Position numbers and translations under genes: made by a program
From: Rubripirellula sp.
GTDB lineage: Bacteria; Planctomycetota; Planctomycetia; Pirellulales; Pirellulaceae
Length of the DNA stretch: 6,510 bases
Direction: 5' to 3'
Assembly: GCA_029287555.1 (NCBI GenBank)
Contig: JARFQX010000216.1
Location: 1 to 6,510, forward strand
Shown: positions 1 through 6,510 of the stretch, in pieces
Numbering within the stretch: the stretch's first letter is position 1
Layout of the letters: every line of letters starts with the position of its first letter
Notes under the pieces: model-generated
Told to the model about the DNA's origin: nothing
Database searches by the model: none
The model's input: the letters and a program-made list of their open reading frames with translations, nothing else

Positions 1-95
1 CCCCCAGCGTGGGCGAAGCCGTCGATCGAATCGAGCCATGGCAAGGCGAATGACGCGCCGGCTGCCGTAAAGAAGTTTCGCCGAGTTGTGTTCAT
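1..95 (-). CDS. N-terminus of a second Tat-exported DUF1552-like protein (partial, runs off window)
   Basis: The minus strand from an ATG at 95-93 is open to the window edge for 31 codons plus 2 nt. It begins M-N-T-T and continues RRNFFTAAGASFALPWLDS, followed by a short Gly/Ala/His stretch. This is a twin-arginine leader: RR, then a hydrophobic stretch ending in the ALPWLDS-type sequence typical of DUF1552 (PF07586) proteins in planctomycetes. The start lies 14 nt after the stop of the large PSD cytochrome gene, with a possible AGGTG ribosome-binding site very close to the ATG. The complete DUF1552 gene at 6109-4760 occupies the same position behind its own PSD cytochrome, which supports the call. 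Only the leader is visible, so another Tat-exported family that pairs with PSD cytochromes (for example DUF1501) remains possible. The gene itself is nearly certain; the family is an inference from leader style and gene order. Confidence 0.82.
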   Translation of the reverse strand, partial: MNTTRRNFFTAAGASFALPWLDSIDGFAHAG

Positions 96-109
96 GGCAC
101 CTGTTTCTC

Positions 110-2599
110 TCATTTCCTTGCAAAGATCTCGCTTGCCACCAGTTCGCGAATCATCGTCTTCATCCCGCCCGCCTGCTCCTTCGTCTTTTCGACCACTTCC
201 TGCAAAACTGCCGCGTCCGAGTAATCCATGCTTCTTCCTAACGCGAAGGTGGCCAATTGATGGGCCACATTCTTATGGACCAAAGCCGTTTCCTGCTTCA
301 GTAAATCTCGAAACTCGCGGAAGTCTTCGAACTCGCCCAGCCTTGGAAGTCGATCGGATGCAATCACCCGCGGTCCTTGGGTGAGCTTGGGCCGATTCGG
401 ATTCGCGGTTGGGATCAGCGCGCGGTACTTTGTCCGTAATCCACCGATGACATCAAAACCCTCCATCGCGAGACCGTACGGATCAATCTTGCGGTGACAC
501 GCAGCACACTGCTCGATGGATCGGTGGCGTTCCAGTTGCATCTGAATTCGGGTAACGCCGCGAATATCCGGTTCGATTGGGGGAACATCGGGCGGAGGAG
601 GAGGCGGGGGTGTTCCCAGAAGACGCTCCAAAATCCAAACGCCACGAACCACGGGCGACGTCGTGGTTCCATTGGATGTGACATTCAGGATACTTGCGTG
701 CGTGAGCAGACCTCCGCGCACGGTTTGCTCCTTGTCGAGCCGGACGCGGCGAAACTCACTTCCCTGAACGCCAGGAATTCCGTAATGCCTGGCCATCCGG
801 TCGTTCAACATCGCCCAGTCTGAATCAATCAAGTTGTCGAGACTCAAGTCGCGTTGGATCAGTTCCCGCAGGAACGCTTCCGTTTCACCGATCATCGACC
901 TCTCGAGTTCCGATTCGTACTCGGGATACAAATCGCCATCGGGTTGCATCTCGCCCACTTCATCAATCTCAAGCCACTGGCCGGCAAAGTCCTTCAGGAA
1001 TCGCAACGATTTCTCATCGGCGAGCAGGCGATCCACCTCGCTGCGAAGCACCTCGGGTTGAGCGAGCTTGCCGTCGCCGGCGAGCTGACGAAGCCGCGCA
1101 TCCGGCATGGATCGCCAAAGGAAGTAGGCAAGCCGGTTGGCGATTGCGTCGTCGTCGGGACGATCCTCCGGTTCGACGTGATAGAGAAAATGCGGTGACA
1201 CCATCATCGCCTTGACCGTCAACCGGAATGCGTCGAGCGGAGTGGAGCCTTGGTTGCGGGCAGCGACGTAGAATTCTTCGTACTCTCGAATAACGTCTCG
1301 TGCGACCCGGCGGCGGAAAAGGGCGGGGGCAAGCCCCGCGAGAATGGTTGGAACATGTTCGTCTTTCAGTTCGTCTGCCTCACGTCGCCCGAGCAGCCTT
1401 TGATGCCCGCGCGGCGGCCATTGCTCCAAGATCGGTCCTTCCATTTCCATCGACCGAATCGCGACGAACGGGCCCGGAAGATGAATCAGATCTTCCCGAC
1501 GAGCCCAATTCTGGCCGTCAATCATCTCGACCTTGATGACATCTTTGGGCTGCAGGTAGAGCCGATACTCAAAATCCTGTGGTTGCGATTCGGCGAGCGA
1601 GATAACGGCAGCGACCTTCGGTATGGTTCCCTCACGCAGCGACCCGTAGCTAATCTTCAGTCGCACCGGCTGGTCTTGATTGTTGATGCCGTAGGCCGTG
1701 ACGCGAAAGCGGTACCAGCCGGGATACTTTACCGAGAACGCTCGCCGAGAATCGGGAGCGGCGTAGGCCGCCTGGATCGCGATCACCGCGTCAACCGGTT
1801 CATCATCCTCCGGCGTGGGAACGCGCAGCTTGCCGTTTTCGACAGACGGAAACGAGAAGCCCGAGTATGGACTCTCTTCCAAATCCTTGATCATTTCACG
1901 AGTGCGTTGCTGCTCGTTCGGCGTGAGCGTTTCAAAATCGCGTTGACGCCGCTCAATCCCCTCCCTGAAACGCTTCCACGCTTCTCGATTGAAGTCGTGG
2001 AGCGTGAAGTGAGCTTTCTTCGTTTCCGGACGAGGCGTCGTCTGGATGGCCCGATCGAGCACGTAATCCGCTGCCTGTAAGTAGGCGTCGATCTGCTCCG
2101 CCGACAACGTCAACCCAGCGCCGTTGTTGTCAAAGCCTTCGACGGTCGCGTCAGCAGGAAACCCGGAGGTGAAATCGCCACGAACACCGAACAGATCTTC
2201 GATCGTGTACTCGTACTCGGTTCGATTCAATCTTCTCAGAACAACTTCGCCGCGGTCACCCGAGAGAACACGCCGGGCACGTCGAAGCTCGGCGACCATC
2301 CAGTTCGTCACCCGTTCCACCTCGGCAAGCTCAGGTTGCGGCTGATCCTCCGGCGGCATTTCGCCGAGGTTCAAATTATCGAGCACCAGTTGCCACGATT
2401 CGGCGTTGGTCGCCGTCGTCGACACTTGCAACAGGTCAACGCGAAAATCCGCTTCCTGCTCATCCGCTCCGTGGCAATCAATGCAGTACTGCTTCAAGAA
2501 CTCACGAACGCCATCATCGACCTTCTCCCCAGCGTCGGACCATCCAGTGGAGGGAACCGCGGCGACGAATAAGCAGACGACTGCGTACAAACGGCTCAT
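110..2599 (-). CDS. Planctomycete cytochrome, PSCyt1-PSD3-PSD5-PSD4-PSCyt3-PSD2 protein (DUF1592 family)
   Basis: Exported multidomain protein of 829 residues, the usual size for the family. Domains in order, by my reading: signal peptide (1-22); PSCyt1 cytochrome-type domain with C39-I-D-C-H43; PSD3/DUF1587 (about 118-184, containing LRRLNRTEYEYTIEDLFG); a probable beta-sandwich, possibly carbohydrate-binding, segment (about 268-385); PSD5/DUF1595 (about 420-476); PSD4/DUF1592 (about 482-610); PSCyt3/DUF1588 (about 625-722, with a Pro7 run at 664-670 and C698-A-A-C-H702); PSD2/DUF1585 (about 750-826). The two CxxCH motifs suggest covalent c-type haem outside the cytoplasm. The substrate is unknown for this family. 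The frame stays open upstream to 2800, but that would overlap the cupin gene. The ATG at 2599-2597 immediately precedes a hydrophobic leader (LYAVVCLFVAAV) and is the natural start. No strong Shine-Dalgarno sequence is visible. A DUF1552-like gene follows after 14 nt. Confidence 0.95.
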   Translation of the reverse strand: MSRLYAVVCLFVAAVPSTGWSDAGEKVDDGVREFLKQYCIDCHGADEQEADFRVDLLQVSTTATNAESWQLVLDNLNLGEMPPEDQPQPELAEVERVTNWMVAELRRARRVLSGDRGEVVLRRLNRTEYEYTIEDLFGVRGDFTSGFPADATVEGFDNNGAGLTLSAEQIDAYLQAADYVLDRAIQTTPRPETKKAHFTLHDFNREAWKRFREGIERRQRDFETLTPNEQQRTREMIKDLEESPYSGFSFPSVENGKLRVPTPEDDEPVDAVIAIQAAYAAPDSRRAFSVKYPGWYRFRVTAYGINNQDQPVRLKISYGSLREGTIPKVAAVISLAESQPQDFEYRLYLQPKDVIKVEMIDGQNWARREDLIHLPGPFVAIRSMEMEGPILEQWPPRGHQRLLGRREADELKDEHVPTILAGLAPALFRRRVARDVIREYEEFYVAARNQGSTPLDAFRLTVKAMMVSPHFLYHVEPEDRPDDDAIANRLAYFLWRSMPDARLRQLAGDGKLAQPEVLRSEVDRLLADEKSLRFLKDFAGQWLEIDEVGEMQPDGDLYPEYESELERSMIGETEAFLRELIQRDLSLDNLIDSDWAMLNDRMARHYGIPGVQGSEFRRVRLDKEQTVRGGLLTHASILNVTSNGTTTSPVVRGVWILERLLGTPPPPPPPDVPPIEPDIRGVTRIQMQLERHRSIEQCAACHRKIDPYGLAMEGFDVIGGLRTKYRALIPTANPNRPKLTQGPRVIASDRLPRLGEFEDFREFRDLLKQETALVHKNVAHQLATFALGRSMDYSDAAVLQEVVEKTKEQAGGMKTMIRELVASEIFARK

Positions 2600-2744
2600 G
2601 GTGGGAAACTTGAGGCGGGCGGCAGGGGATGGGGCGAACTCGAGAGCCCTTGGCACCGGAATCGATGCACGGAAAACCTTGTTAGCCGGCTTGCATGGTA
2701 CACAACTCTTCGCTCTACCGAATTCCCAGCCAGCGCCGAAGTCA
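2600..2744 (-). other. Intergenic gap, possible transcription-unit boundary
   Basis: This 145-nt gap between the cupin stop and the PSD cytochrome start is the longest non-coding stretch in the window. Other gene junctions here are overlaps or gaps of 14-40 nt, so this is the best place for a promoter serving the second module. Read on the minus strand it contains a weak -35/-10-like pair (TTGTGT, then TAACAA 15 nt later), which I do not consider convincing. The only dyad after the cupin stop is a CTTCG/CGAAG 5-bp stem with a loop of more than 20 nt and no T-run, so it is not a credible terminator. The PSD reading frame happens to be open through the gap, but no good start codon lies in it. 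Confidence 0.35.
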
Positions 2745-3149
2745 TCAGGACTCGGCGTCCCAGGCGTCATCACTCGCAGGGAAATAGTCGTCGTCGGCAA
2801 TATCGGGGACTCCGATTACCAGTACCCGCATTTGCCCCTTCGCCGCGTGCACCACCCCCGGCGGGATGTGCACGATGGAGCCTTTTCGCACGGGCTCCTC
2901 CCGGCCGTCGAGGATGACGCAGCCTTCTCCTTCGAGCACGTAGTAGAGTTCGGTGGACCGCTTGTGAAAGTGTGGCTTGGCTCCATCGATGTCAACGGCG
3001 TGTGCCCATGCGACGGGTTCCGCGTCGGCGTCTTCGCGGCTGATTAATCGATCGCGAAATCCGCACGCACTCCTTTCGCGCGGCACTTCCCCTTCGTGTC
3101 GAACGAACAGGGGTCCGGTCGCCGGTGGCTGTTCACGTCGATCACTCAT
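2745..3149 (-). CDS. Single-domain cupin protein (cupin_2 type)
   Basis: Protein of 134 residues with one conserved cupin barrel. Motif 1 is G56-x3-H60-x-H62-x4-E67, followed by a YYVLEGEG strand. Motif 2 is G90-SIVHIPPG-VV-H101. The four usual metal ligands, H60, H62, E67 and H101, are all present, so a metal-binding barrel is expected. The N-terminal 30 residues are charged, with no signal peptide or membrane segment, so it should be cytoplasmic, unlike its exported neighbours. Small cupins include isomerases, dioxygenases and sugar- or ligand-binding proteins; the substrate cannot be read from this sequence. I chose the ATG at 3149-3147, which has an AGGG about 9 nt upstream. An in-frame GTG at 3182-3180 would add 11 residues rich in Arg and Gly. 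The gene lies 40 nt after the ankyrin stop and could be the last member of that operon. The acidic C-terminal tail (residues 116-134) is rich in Asp and probably disordered. Confidence 0.92.
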   Translation of the reverse strand: MSDRREQPPATGPLFVRHEGEVPRERSACGFRDRLISREDADAEPVAWAHAVDIDGAKPHFHKRSTELYYVLEGEGCVILDGREEPVRKGSIVHIPPGVVHAAKGQMRVLVIGVPDIADDDYFPASDDAWDAES

Positions 3150-3189
3150 CCTACGATTCCCTATCCGCCCACTGCTCCTCACGAACCCA

Positions 3190-4767
3190 CTAGGGCGATG
3201 CCCCTTCCGGCGGTTCGACGCCCGCGGCCCTCATCACACGCTCGACCGCTTCGATGGTTTCGGCGGACGGCCGGAAGTTGCCCGGACGATTTCCCTGGGC
3301 AATCAACAAGGGCGTCCAACCACGACTGTTCTTGCGGTTCCAAACGTTAACGTCCGCGCCGTGATCGGCGAGAAACTGAATGAGCTTTGTCCAACTCTTG
3401 AATGCCGCACCGTGCATGGCGGTCTTTCCTTGATCGTCCACCGCGTTGATGTCAGCGCCGAGATCAAGAAGCAACTGGATCGCTTCAATTGCCTCCTCTT
3501 CGGTACCGGCCGTTTCGTCACCGTTGCCGAGTACGCCAACGCCGGACGCGGCCAACAGCGGGGTAACGTTATCCGCGTTGACAATGGTCGGGTCCGCGCC
3601 GAGGTCAAGCAGCAACTTCATCAGCGGGAGGTCGCCAGTCTCAGCAGCAAGCAGAAAAGGCGTGGCGCCAGTACGGTTCAGACGGTAGTTGCCCGTAGGA
3701 TGCTTGCCGTGACGCGCATTGACATCGGCACCGTGCGCCACGAGGGAGCGAACCAGTTCAAGACTCGACGTCCTTCCCGAACCGATCGGTGGCGGATCAC
3801 CGTCGCCGCGAAGGGGTTTGCGAACCCAAGTGATCGCATGCAGGGCGGTGTAGCCGAGTCTTTGGTCGGCCGCATCGGCACCTTCGCGAAGCAGTAGTTC
3901 GGCGAGCTCAAAATGTCCATTTTCGACCGCCAACAGCAGCGCGCTGGTCCCCTGTGCGGGTCCCTTCCCGGCTTTCCTCTGCGGGTCGATCGGCTCGTTG
4001 ACGTCAACGCCTGCTGCGAGCAACCGGAGAACGACATCGACGCGACCCTCACGAACCGCAAAGAAGAACGGGTTGAAGCCGGAGGGTAGCGATGCGCGAA
4101 AATCCGCGCCGGCGTCCATCAAGGCGTCAACGACGTCGGCATGACCCGCGGCGGCCGCCCACATGATCGCGGTCTGCGAGTTGCGTTCAGCGGCATTCAA
4201 CTTGGCGCCACGGGCGATCAAGGCCTGCACCACCTCGGCGACACCGGTCCGCGCGGCGGTCATCAGTACTGTTTCACCACCACGCAACTCCGCGTTGGCA
4301 TCGGCCCCCGCCTCGAGCAATCGTTTGACGATCGCCGCGCTTCCGTTCTGGCAGGCCAGCGAGAGAGGCGGCACGCCATACCGATTGGTAACGTTGGCGT
4401 CGGCGCCCGCCTCGAGAAGCATCTCGGTGCCGGCCAGATCGTCTCGGTAGACCGCCCAATGCAGCGCCGTCATCCCGTCGGCCTGGGCAGCATCAATGTC
4501 GACTTCTCGGCCATCAAGCAGTGCGTCAACCCGATCGAGCCGCCCGGCCTGCATCGCATCGGCAATCGGCGACGACTCACCCGCGCCGGCATAGCCAGTC
4601 GTGAAGAACAGAACGCCTAGAACGAGCAGCCATCCGGTTGCCACACGGCGGACCCCGAATCCCTTACCCCTGAAGTCATTGGCCCCGAAGCCTTTCGCCC
4701 CGAAGCCTATGGCCCCGCTTTCTCCTGGAAGCAACGATCCGAATAAGCAAGGCGAAAGGTTACACAT
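3190..4767 (-). CDS. Exported ankyrin-repeat protein
   Basis: From the ATG at 4767-4765 this gives 525 residues. After a hydrophobic core (WLLVLGVLFF, residues 46-55) preceded by R40-R41, the protein is almost entirely ankyrin repeats, about 11-12 between residue 66 and the C-terminus. Recognisable TALHWA, LLEAGADAN and GADVN signatures recur about every 33 residues. Longer loops interrupt repeats near 260-272, 316-335, 353-366 and 408-424. It is predicted to be exported, and its role is probably protein binding. The loops and C-terminus (VWNRKNSRGWTPLLIAQGNR) resemble an ankyrin family I recall beside DUF1592/DUF1552 genes in Planctomycetes and Acidobacteria. The start is uncertain. The frame is open to 4833 inside the DUF1552 gene, with further starts at 4788 (ATG, AGGGCAGG upstream), 4734 (TTG) and 4644 (GTG). 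The 4644 start would lose the Arg pair that precedes the hydrophobic core. The chosen start overlaps the DUF1552 stop by 8 nt, consistent with translational coupling. The stretch before the hydrophobic core holds a 15-bp tandem repeat. Confidence 0.93.
   Translation of the reverse strand: MCNLSPCLFGSLLPGESGAIGFGAKGFGANDFRGKGFGVRRVATGWLLVLGVLFFTTGYAGAGESSPIADAMQAGRLDRVDALLDGREVDIDAAQADGMTALHWAVYRDDLAGTEMLLEAGADANVTNRYGVPPLSLACQNGSAAIVKRLLEAGADANAELRGGETVLMTAARTGVAEVVQALIARGAKLNAAERNSQTAIMWAAAAGHADVVDALMDAGADFRASLPSGFNPFFFAVREGRVDVVLRLLAAGVDVNEPIDPQRKAGKGPAQGTSALLLAVENGHFELAELLLREGADAADQRLGYTALHAITWVRKPLRGDGDPPPIGSGRTSSLELVRSLVAHGADVNARHGKHPTGNYRLNRTGATPFLLAAETGDLPLMKLLLDLGADPTIVNADNVTPLLAASGVGVLGNGDETAGTEEEAIEAIQLLLDLGADINAVDDQGKTAMHGAAFKSWTKLIQFLADHGADVNVWNRKNSRGWTPLLIAQGNRPGNFRPSAETIEAVERVMRAAGVEPPEGASP
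4657..4716 (-). repeat. Degenerate 15-bp tandem repeat (4 units) at the ankyrin gene start
   Basis: Read on the minus strand, four consecutive 15-nt units occur: GGGGCCATAGGCTTC, GGGGCGAAAGGCTTC, GGGGCCAATGACTTC and AGGGGTAAGGGATTC. Unit 2 matches unit 1 at 13 of 15 positions and unit 3 matches unit 1 at 12 of 15. Unit 4 is more worn, matching unit 2 at 10 of 15. In the ankyrin frame they encode the pentapeptides GAIGF, GAKGF, GANDF and RGKGF. The array sits between the DUF1552 stop and the hydrophobic core of the ankyrin leader, so it is either an unusual n-region or untranslated spacer, depending on the true start. The period is a multiple of three, so copy-number change would not break the frame. 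Confidence 0.75.
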
Positions 4768-6109
4768 CGAGCGGCTCAAACAATTCATCCATCCTGCCCT
4801 GGCTGTCACCAAACGAATCTCGCTGGACCCCAACTTTGTTAAGCAGTGTCAGATGCAAATTGGCCAGCGGCGTGGGCTTGTCAAAGCGGATGTGACGCCC
4901 GCCCCGCATGTTCCCCGCAGCGCCACCGGCAACGAGAATCGGCAGATTGGTGTGATCGTGCACATTCGGATTACCCATCCCGCTGCCATAGAGGTAAAGG
5001 GAGTGATCCAGGAGCGTGCCGCTGGCTTCGGGTGTCGCCTGCAACTTCGCGAGAAACTCGGCAAATAGCGAAACATGGAACTCGTTGATTTTGGCCACCT
5101 TGGCGATCTTTTCCGGATCGTTGCCGTGATGGGTCAACGGATGGTGCGGCTCGGTGATGCCAATTTCCGAATACGTTCGGTTACTCGTTTCCCGCGCCAA
5201 TTGGAACGTGATCACACGGGTAATGTCACCTTGCAGGGCAAGGAGTTGAAGGTCGAACATCAATCGAGCGTGATCGGCATAGGCGGCGGGAACTCCGACG
5301 GGTCGATCCAAATCGGGAAGCGGATTCTCCTTGGTGTCGGACTCCGCTTTCTGAATCCGCCTTTCCACTTCCCGGATCGACTGCAGGTAATGGTCGACGG
5401 TGCGGCGGTCCTGCGGGCCGAGGGTCTTTTGCAGGCGAGCGATTTCTTCGCTGAGTGAATCGAGCAAGCTGGCACGACGCCGCAGCGCCGCGGTGCGTTC
5501 GGCTGCACTGCCGCCCTCACCAAAGAGTGTTTCAAAAACAATCCGCGGGTGAGCTTCGGCGGGAAGCGGTGTCGTGGGAGAAGACCATGACAAATTGTTC
5601 TGATACACGCAGGCGTAACCGTTATCACACTGGCCGACGACGGACAGCAGATCCATCGCCATTTCCAGTGAGGGCAATTGGGTCTCTCCGCCAATCTGCT
5701 GGGCCGCGATCTGGTCGACCGTGGTGCCGAGATAGTAGTCGGTGCTCTCGGTACGTTTCGCCTTGGCAGCGCTCAGGAACGAAGCGTTGGACGTTGCGTG
5801 CGTCCCGGGGTAGGCGTTCTGCAACTCTAGATTCGTGATGGCCGTCACGTGCTCGCGGACGGGAGCGAGCGGACGCAGAATGGGCGTGAGGTCATCGAGC
5901 AGGTTGTCACTTGTCGGCGTCCACCGGCTGATGTCGCATCCCATCGGCATGTAAACAAACCCCAGCCGGCGAAGACGCGACGGACTGGCAGGCGTCTGAG
6001 CGACCGCCGTCATCGATGGAATCATGGCGTCGAGCAGTGGCAGTGCCAATGCGGCTCCCGCGCCGCGCAGGAAGGTGCGTCGGGGAAGGGATTTCTTGGT
6101 AATAATCAT
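4760..6109 (-). CDS. DUF1552 (HXXSHH family, PF07586) Tat-exported protein
   Basis: Complete protein of 449 residues, the normal family length. It opens with a twin-arginine leader: PRRTFLRGAGAALALPLLDA at residues 9-28, with a probable AVA-Q cleavage site near residue 37. This means export in folded form, consistent with a bound cofactor, although none is proven. Family landmarks include VYMPMG (52-57), GTH-ATS (102-107), a conserved Cys-containing segment with C161 and C167 followed by SWSSPTTPLPAE (174-185), and HPLTHHGND (323-331). The last is the motif that names the family, HxxSHH, here with Thr326 in place of Ser. A Gly/His-rich C-terminal stretch (GSGMGNPNVHDH, 375-386) is also typical. 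The biochemical role is unknown. The start ATG overlaps the stop of the upstream PSD gene as ATGA, implying coupled translation, and the 3' end overlaps the ankyrin gene by 8 nt. Fixed adjacency to a PSD cytochrome suggests the two products act together outside the cytoplasm. Confidence 0.95.
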   Translation of the reverse strand: MIITKKSLPRRTFLRGAGAALALPLLDAMIPSMTAVAQTPASPSRLRRLGFVYMPMGCDISRWTPTSDNLLDDLTPILRPLAPVREHVTAITNLELQNAYPGTHATSNASFLSAAKAKRTESTDYYLGTTVDQIAAQQIGGETQLPSLEMAMDLLSVVGQCDNGYACVYQNNLSWSSPTTPLPAEAHPRIVFETLFGEGGSAAERTAALRRRASLLDSLSEEIARLQKTLGPQDRRTVDHYLQSIREVERRIQKAESDTKENPLPDLDRPVGVPAAYADHARLMFDLQLLALQGDITRVITFQLARETSNRTYSEIGITEPHHPLTHHGNDPEKIAKVAKINEFHVSLFAEFLAKLQATPEASGTLLDHSLYLYGSGMGNPNVHDHTNLPILVAGGAAGNMRGGRHIRFDKPTPLANLHLTLLNKVGVQRDSFGDSQGRMDELFEPLDV

Positions 6110-6510
6110 CGACTCATTCTCATCTGGAATGGAACACTGGTCACGATTCCTTCGATTAACGCCGAGAAGCGGTACGCATCCTTCTCGGCCTCGCGAACGA
6201 TCTTTCGGATTGCCGGTGCATCGTTCGGCTGGTGGCCACGGCCGATCGCAAACGTCAGCAGCTTTTCCACCATTGTAGCGACAAACATTTCGGGCCGATC
6301 GAGCAAGCCCTGCTCCAGCCCGTCAACGCCCTCGAGTTGGCGACCATCGGGCAAACCGCCCGATGCATCAACTGGCAGGCCACTGTCCATCTCCCGCCAT
6401 TGACCGATCGCGTCGAAATTCTCGAGCGCAAAGCCAACCGGGTCAATCAAGTCATGGCAACTCGCACAGGCCGGGTCCGCACGATGTTGGGCCAACCGCT
6501 GGCGGACCGG
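6106..6510 (-). CDS. C-terminal part of a PSD cytochrome (PSCyt3/DUF1588 - PSD2/DUF1585), partial
   Basis: The frame is open to the window edge at 6510 and gives 134 residues, clearly the C-terminus of a DUF1592-family Planctomycete cytochrome. The visible part starts inside PSCyt3/DUF1588 with C-A-S-C-H, then DLIDPVGFALENFDAIG. It continues into PSD2/DUF1585 (EMFVATMVEKLLTFAIGRG) and ends with the family-typical SVPFQMRM tail. The CxxCH is a haem c-type motif. A TTG at 6495 is not a real start, because homologous sequence (VRQRLAQHRADPA) continues upstream of it. The spacing from CxxCH to the TFA-GR motif is 66 residues here against 81 in the complete paralogue at 2599-110, so the two belong to different subfamilies. 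The TGA stop overlaps the ATG of the DUF1552 gene. Confidence 0.95.
   Translation of the reverse strand, partial: PVRQRLAQHRADPACASCHDLIDPVGFALENFDAIGQWREMDSGLPVDASGGLPDGRQLEGVDGLEQGLLDRPEMFVATMVEKLLTFAIGRGHQPNDAPAIRKIVREAEKDAYRFSALIEGIVTSVPFQMRMSR

Noticed and set aside
588..612. Purine-rich GGC/GGA/GGG run, possible simple repeat
   Set aside because: It is the antisense of the polyproline stretch (seven Pro) that is typical of PSCyt3/DUF1588 domains, so it is a coding feature and not an independent repeat.
1250..2080. 276-codon plus-strand open frame
   Set aside because: It lies wholly antisense to the PSD3/PSD5/PSD4 part of the large cytochrome, whose protein has clear family motifs. The plus-strand product has no recognisable domain and is rich in Arg and Pro.
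2600..2800. Longer start for the large PSD cytochrome
   Set aside because: It would overlap the end of the cupin gene and place 67 unrelated residues before a good signal peptide that begins at the ATG at 2599.
2977..3897. 306-codon plus-strand open frame
   Set aside because: It is antisense to the cupin and to the C-terminal ankyrin repeats. The opposite strand shows repeats and metal ligands, and this frame shows nothing recognisable.
3996..4009. Perfect 14-bp palindrome CGTTGACGTCAACG, possible operator
   Set aside because: It lies inside ankyrin coding sequence and is explained by codons for the recurring V-D-V-N repeat signature. It is not in a promoter position.
4768..4833. Longer ankyrin N-terminus starting at 4833
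   Set aside because: It would extend 74 nt into the conserved DUF1552 C-terminal coding region and adds no recognisable sequence. Starts at 4788 or 4767 fit the junction better.

Overview
This window comes from a planctomycete-type chromosome, most likely Pirellulaceae, although the order is an inference. The evidence is the density of Planctomycete-expanded families: PSCyt1/PSD multidomain cytochromes (DUF1587/1595/1592/1588/1585), twin-arginine DUF1552 proteins and an exported ankyrin-repeat protein. The base composition is moderately GC-rich by eye. Every gene I can support lies on the minus strand, so transcription runs from high to low coordinates. The long plus-strand open frames are antisense shadows.

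Layout in the direction of transcription. (1) 6510-6106: C-terminal end of a PSCyt3 (DUF1588)/PSD2 (DUF1585) protein, cut by the window edge. (2) 6109-4760: complete DUF1552 protein with a Tat signal; its start overlaps the previous stop by 4 nt (ATGA). (3) 4767-3190: exported ankyrin-repeat protein of about 11-12 repeats; its likely start overlaps the DUF1552 stop by 8 nt. Its N-terminus carries a degenerate 15-bp tandem repeat at 4716-4657. (4) 3149-2745: single-domain cupin, 40 nt further on. (5) A 145-nt gap, the longest non-coding stretch, where a new transcription unit may begin. (6) 2599-110: complete 829-residue PSCyt1-PSD3-PSD5-PSD4-PSCyt3-PSD2 protein with two CxxCH haem-type motifs. 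(7) 95-1: the first 31 codons of a second Tat-exported protein that looks like another DUF1552 member, 14 nt after the previous stop.

The window therefore holds two tandem, same-strand copies of the PSD-cytochrome plus DUF1552 pair. They are separated by an ankyrin gene, tightly linked to the first pair, and a cupin gene. The two PSD C-termini and the two Tat leaders are clearly different in sequence, so this is not a recent duplication. The pairs probably make exported, haem-containing complexes whose substrate is unknown. I see no RNA gene, CRISPR array, insertion sequence, integrase or convincing factor-independent terminator. This is typical planctomycete genome content rather than an obvious defence or mobile system. 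The points most worth a second look are the two-module arrangement, the ankyrin linkage and the minisatellite at the ankyrin start.
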